A stretch of 6,943 nt of DNA from a bacterium (GTDB lineage: Bacteria; SZUA-79; Acidulodesulfobacterales; Acidulodesulfobacteraceae): the NCBI GenBank assembly GCA_021789455.1, contig JAJYJN010000057.1:1-6943 (forward strand), written 5' to 3'. The notes beneath the pieces were generated by a model, which was given only the letters and a program-made list of their open reading frames with translations, was not told where the DNA came from and searched no databases. This document shows positions 5,319 to 6,943 of this stretch, one piece after another. The position numbers were made by a program, and so were the translations under genes. The first letter of the stretch is position 1; every line of letters starts with the position of its first letter.

Positions 5319-6020
5319 ATGCAGCCAAAATTACATAACTATTGCATAGATAAAACGTTTGAACTTCTTTACAACGATTCTAAATTAAGCGTTATCGATA
5401 CCCTTCTCGATAATAGAATTTCCGGCATTAAAGCGGAAGAAAGAATCAATCTTATGCATCACGGCTCATACATAATAGACAGGCTTGCTATAAAAAAATT
5501 AAGGGTTCACTGGTTCGGCGGACACTACCTTTATCCTCATTCGCATGCCGGATATATAAGCGGTTTTTCCGACGCCGGAACAAAATGCGTTCAGCTTTTT
5601 AATATAGCGTTAAAAGATTGGGAGAAAGGCAGATTTAAAAAATCGTTTATAAATCTCGGAGGAGCGGTTCATCTTGTACAGGATTTATGCATCCCTTTCC
5701 ATACTACTAATCTTGCTCTAAAAAAACACGTACTTTTTGAAAGATGGATGTCTTCGCACTATTTGGAAACAGATTTAAAATTAGAAAAAGGCATATATAA
5801 ATTTAAACCCCTAAAAGGACATTACAGAGACGCGCATCCTTTCGGATGGGTGGATTATAACGCCCATAATTCTTCGCTTTATTTACCCGAATTGCTGTAT
5901 GCAAAAACTAAATTAGAATATTTTAACGCAATGAACAGAATTTTACCGGAAGCCGTAAAAACTTCGGCAGGTTTTCTGGAACTTTTCGCAAACAAAGCAG
6001 TGAAATTGCAAAAGCGCTAA
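5319..6020 (+). CDS. Zinc-dependent phospholipase C / S1-P1 nuclease-fold protein
   Basis: The 233-residue protein matches the all-helical trinuclear-zinc fold of bacterial phospholipase C (Bacillus cereus PC-PLC, clostridial alpha-toxin). The core metal motif is complete: H118-x3-D122-x5-H128 in AVHLVQDLCIPFH, then H137 and E141 in KKHVLFERW, matching the H-D-H-H-E ligand order of those enzymes. Upstream H6, D54 and H69 fit the remaining ligands H11, D56 and H68 of alpha-toxin. The G-SDAGTK segment (82-89) matches the loop before the central helix. Unlike the toxins there is no signal peptide and no N-terminal tryptophan. A TGA in frame at 5304-5306 rules out a longer start. No C-terminal C2-like lipid-binding domain is present. 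It may hydrolyse a phosphodiester inside the cell, but the substrate is unknown. The gene has no Shine-Dalgarno and may be read from a leaderless mRNA. Confidence 0.82.
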   Translation: MQPKLHNYCIDKTFELLYNDSKLSVIDTLLDNRISGIKAEERINLMHHGSYIIDRLAIKKLRVHWFGGHYLYPHSHAGYISGFSDAGTKCVQLFNIALKDWEKGRFKKSFINLGGAVHLVQDLCIPFHTTNLALKKHVLFERWMSSHYLETDLKLEKGIYKFKPLKGHYRDAHPFGWVDYNAHNSSLYLPELLYAKTKLEYFNAMNRILPEAVKTSAGFLELFANKAVKLQKR

Positions 6021-6074
6021 ATAAGCAATAATATATGTACAGGCAAATAATAAGTCCAAAATATATACACGACA

Positions 6075-6943
6075 GTGTTAGAAAAAAACCAGACAGCTTT
6101 CTTATCAATAAACGAAAATTTTAGCGTTAATCCGCGATATGACGAAATTCACGGCGGAAATATTATCGATTACGGATACGAAAGCGGCATAATCGATTTT
6201 TCCGCCAACATAAACCCTCTTGGATTAAGTCCAAAAGCATCCGAAATTTTAAAAGATTTTAATAAATTAAAATTTTTTACGGAAAATTATCCAAAAAACT
6301 ATCCTGAACTTTTCGTTAACGCTTTATCGTGCTATCACGGCATAGAAAGACAGTTTATATGCGAGGGCGCCGGAGCTTCCGAACTTATATTTAATATTAC
6401 CGCTCGGTTAAATCCTAAAAACGTAATCATTGTAGAACCTTCATTTTACGAATATGAAAGAGCCGTTTTATCAAAACTTCAAAAATCTAAAATTTTTCAT
6501 ATTAATACTTATTTATCGGAAAAGTTTGAATTAAAAGGAAAAAGTTTATCTAAACTAATTAACTGCATAAGCGAAAACATAGTCGAAAACGATGTCGTAT
6601 TCATAGCAAGTCCTTCAAATCCGGCGGGAAATATAACCCCCCTTCAAACCATAATTACAATATTAAAAAAACTTAAAGAAAAAAAAGCTTTTTTAATATT
6701 AGACGAATCCTTTATTGATTTTTGCGAAGATTTTTCGGCAAAATATCTGATTGCCGGAACGAGTTTGGACGATAAAAAATTAAAAGTGGTTGATAAATTC
6801 GATAATTTAATAATAATCAGGTCTATGACTAAATTTTTTGCTATGCCGGGACTCAGGATAGGCTACGCATTTGCAAAACCGTTTTTGGCAAAACTTCTTT
6901 CGGAAACGTCCATTCCTTGGAAAATTACGTCTCTATCCGAGCA
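6075..6943 (+). CDS. cobD: Threonine-phosphate decarboxylase (CobD-type PLP enzyme), 3' end outside the window
   Basis: The open frame runs to the right edge with 289 complete codons. It is a fold-type I PLP enzyme close to histidinol-phosphate aminotransferase. The opening HGGNI (26-30) and DFSANINPLG (41-50) are the CobD signature, so the expected reaction is decarboxylation of L-threonine O-3-phosphate to aminopropanol phosphate for the cobalamin nucleotide loop. PLP-site features include EGAGASELI, SPSNPAG (N182), LDESFIDF (D210) and SMTKFFAMPGLRIGY with the Schiff-base lysine at 253. The frame is closed by TAA at 6051-6053, and GTG 6075-6077 is the only standard start codon before HGGN. 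It has no visible Shine-Dalgarno, so the start is uncertain. It lies 54 bp after the phospholipase-like gene with no terminator between, and may be co-transcribed. HisC is a less likely identity. Confidence 0.88.
   Translation, partial: MLEKNQTAFLSINENFSVNPRYDEIHGGNIIDYGYESGIIDFSANINPLGLSPKASEILKDFNKLKFFTENYPKNYPELFVNALSCYHGIERQFICEGAGASELIFNITARLNPKNVIIVEPSFYEYERAVLSKLQKSKIFHINTYLSEKFELKGKSLSKLINCISENIVENDVVFIASPSNPAGNITPLQTIITILKKLKEKKAFLILDESFIDFCEDFSAKYLIAGTSLDDKKLKVVDKFDNLIIIRSMTKFFAMPGLRIGYAFAKPFLAKLLSETSIPWKITSLSE

Noticed and set aside
6035..6124. A 29-codon plus-strand ORF between the phospholipase-like gene and cobD
   Set aside because: It has no ribosome site and no recognisable protein features, and it overlaps the CobD frame. 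It is mentioned only as a clue to a possible start or frameshift problem.

Overview
The window is AT-rich bacterial chromosome, by eye about one third G+C. Codon use looks even across the genes, with many ATA and AGA/AGG codons. All three stop codons appear as ordinary gene ends: TAG, TAA, and TGA at the universal stress gene. The def-fmt-DUF116 gene order, a PaaK-type CoA ligase, a CobD-type enzyme and a probable selenoprotein together suggest an anaerobic, deltaproteobacterium-like lineage (Desulfobacterota or a relative). That placement is inference from gene content only.

Layout. Positions 2-589 (+) hold the C-terminal part of a phenylacetate-CoA ligase family enzyme. At 588-693 a tandem 14-bp repeat and a long palindrome of REP/MITE type fill the gap before a convergent minus-strand operon. 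That operon runs from 3745 down to 714: a small exported protein of unknown function, peptide deformylase (def), methionyl-tRNA formyltransferase (fmt, with an unusual C-terminal insertion) and a DUF116 membrane protein with a cysteine-rich domain. def/fmt and fmt/DUF116 overlap by 14 and 10 bp. The 200-bp gap 3746-3945 carries divergent promoters and phased T-tracts, and drives the operon on one side and a UspA-type stress protein (3946-4392, +) on the other. A strong bidirectional terminator (4460-4504) closes usp and the next minus-strand gene.

The most notable locus is 4548-5201 (-). It encodes a 217-residue, two-domain thioredoxin-fold protein disulfide oxidoreductase. The first active site is CxxC. 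The second reads TGA-Pro-His-Cys, with the in-frame TGA exactly where the first redox cysteine belongs. A compact G+C-only hairpin lies just 3' of the TGA. The simplest reading is a selenocysteine (UxxC) enzyme that conventional gene calling would truncate at 142 residues.

A 117-bp divergent promoter region follows. A zinc-dependent phospholipase C/S1-P1-fold protein (5319-6020, +) then starts, with a promoter placed so that its mRNA should be leaderless. The window ends inside a CobD-type threonine-phosphate decarboxylase (+, cobalamin side-chain synthesis). No gene-free stretch exceeds 300 bases. No tRNA, rRNA, CRISPR array or transposase gene was seen.
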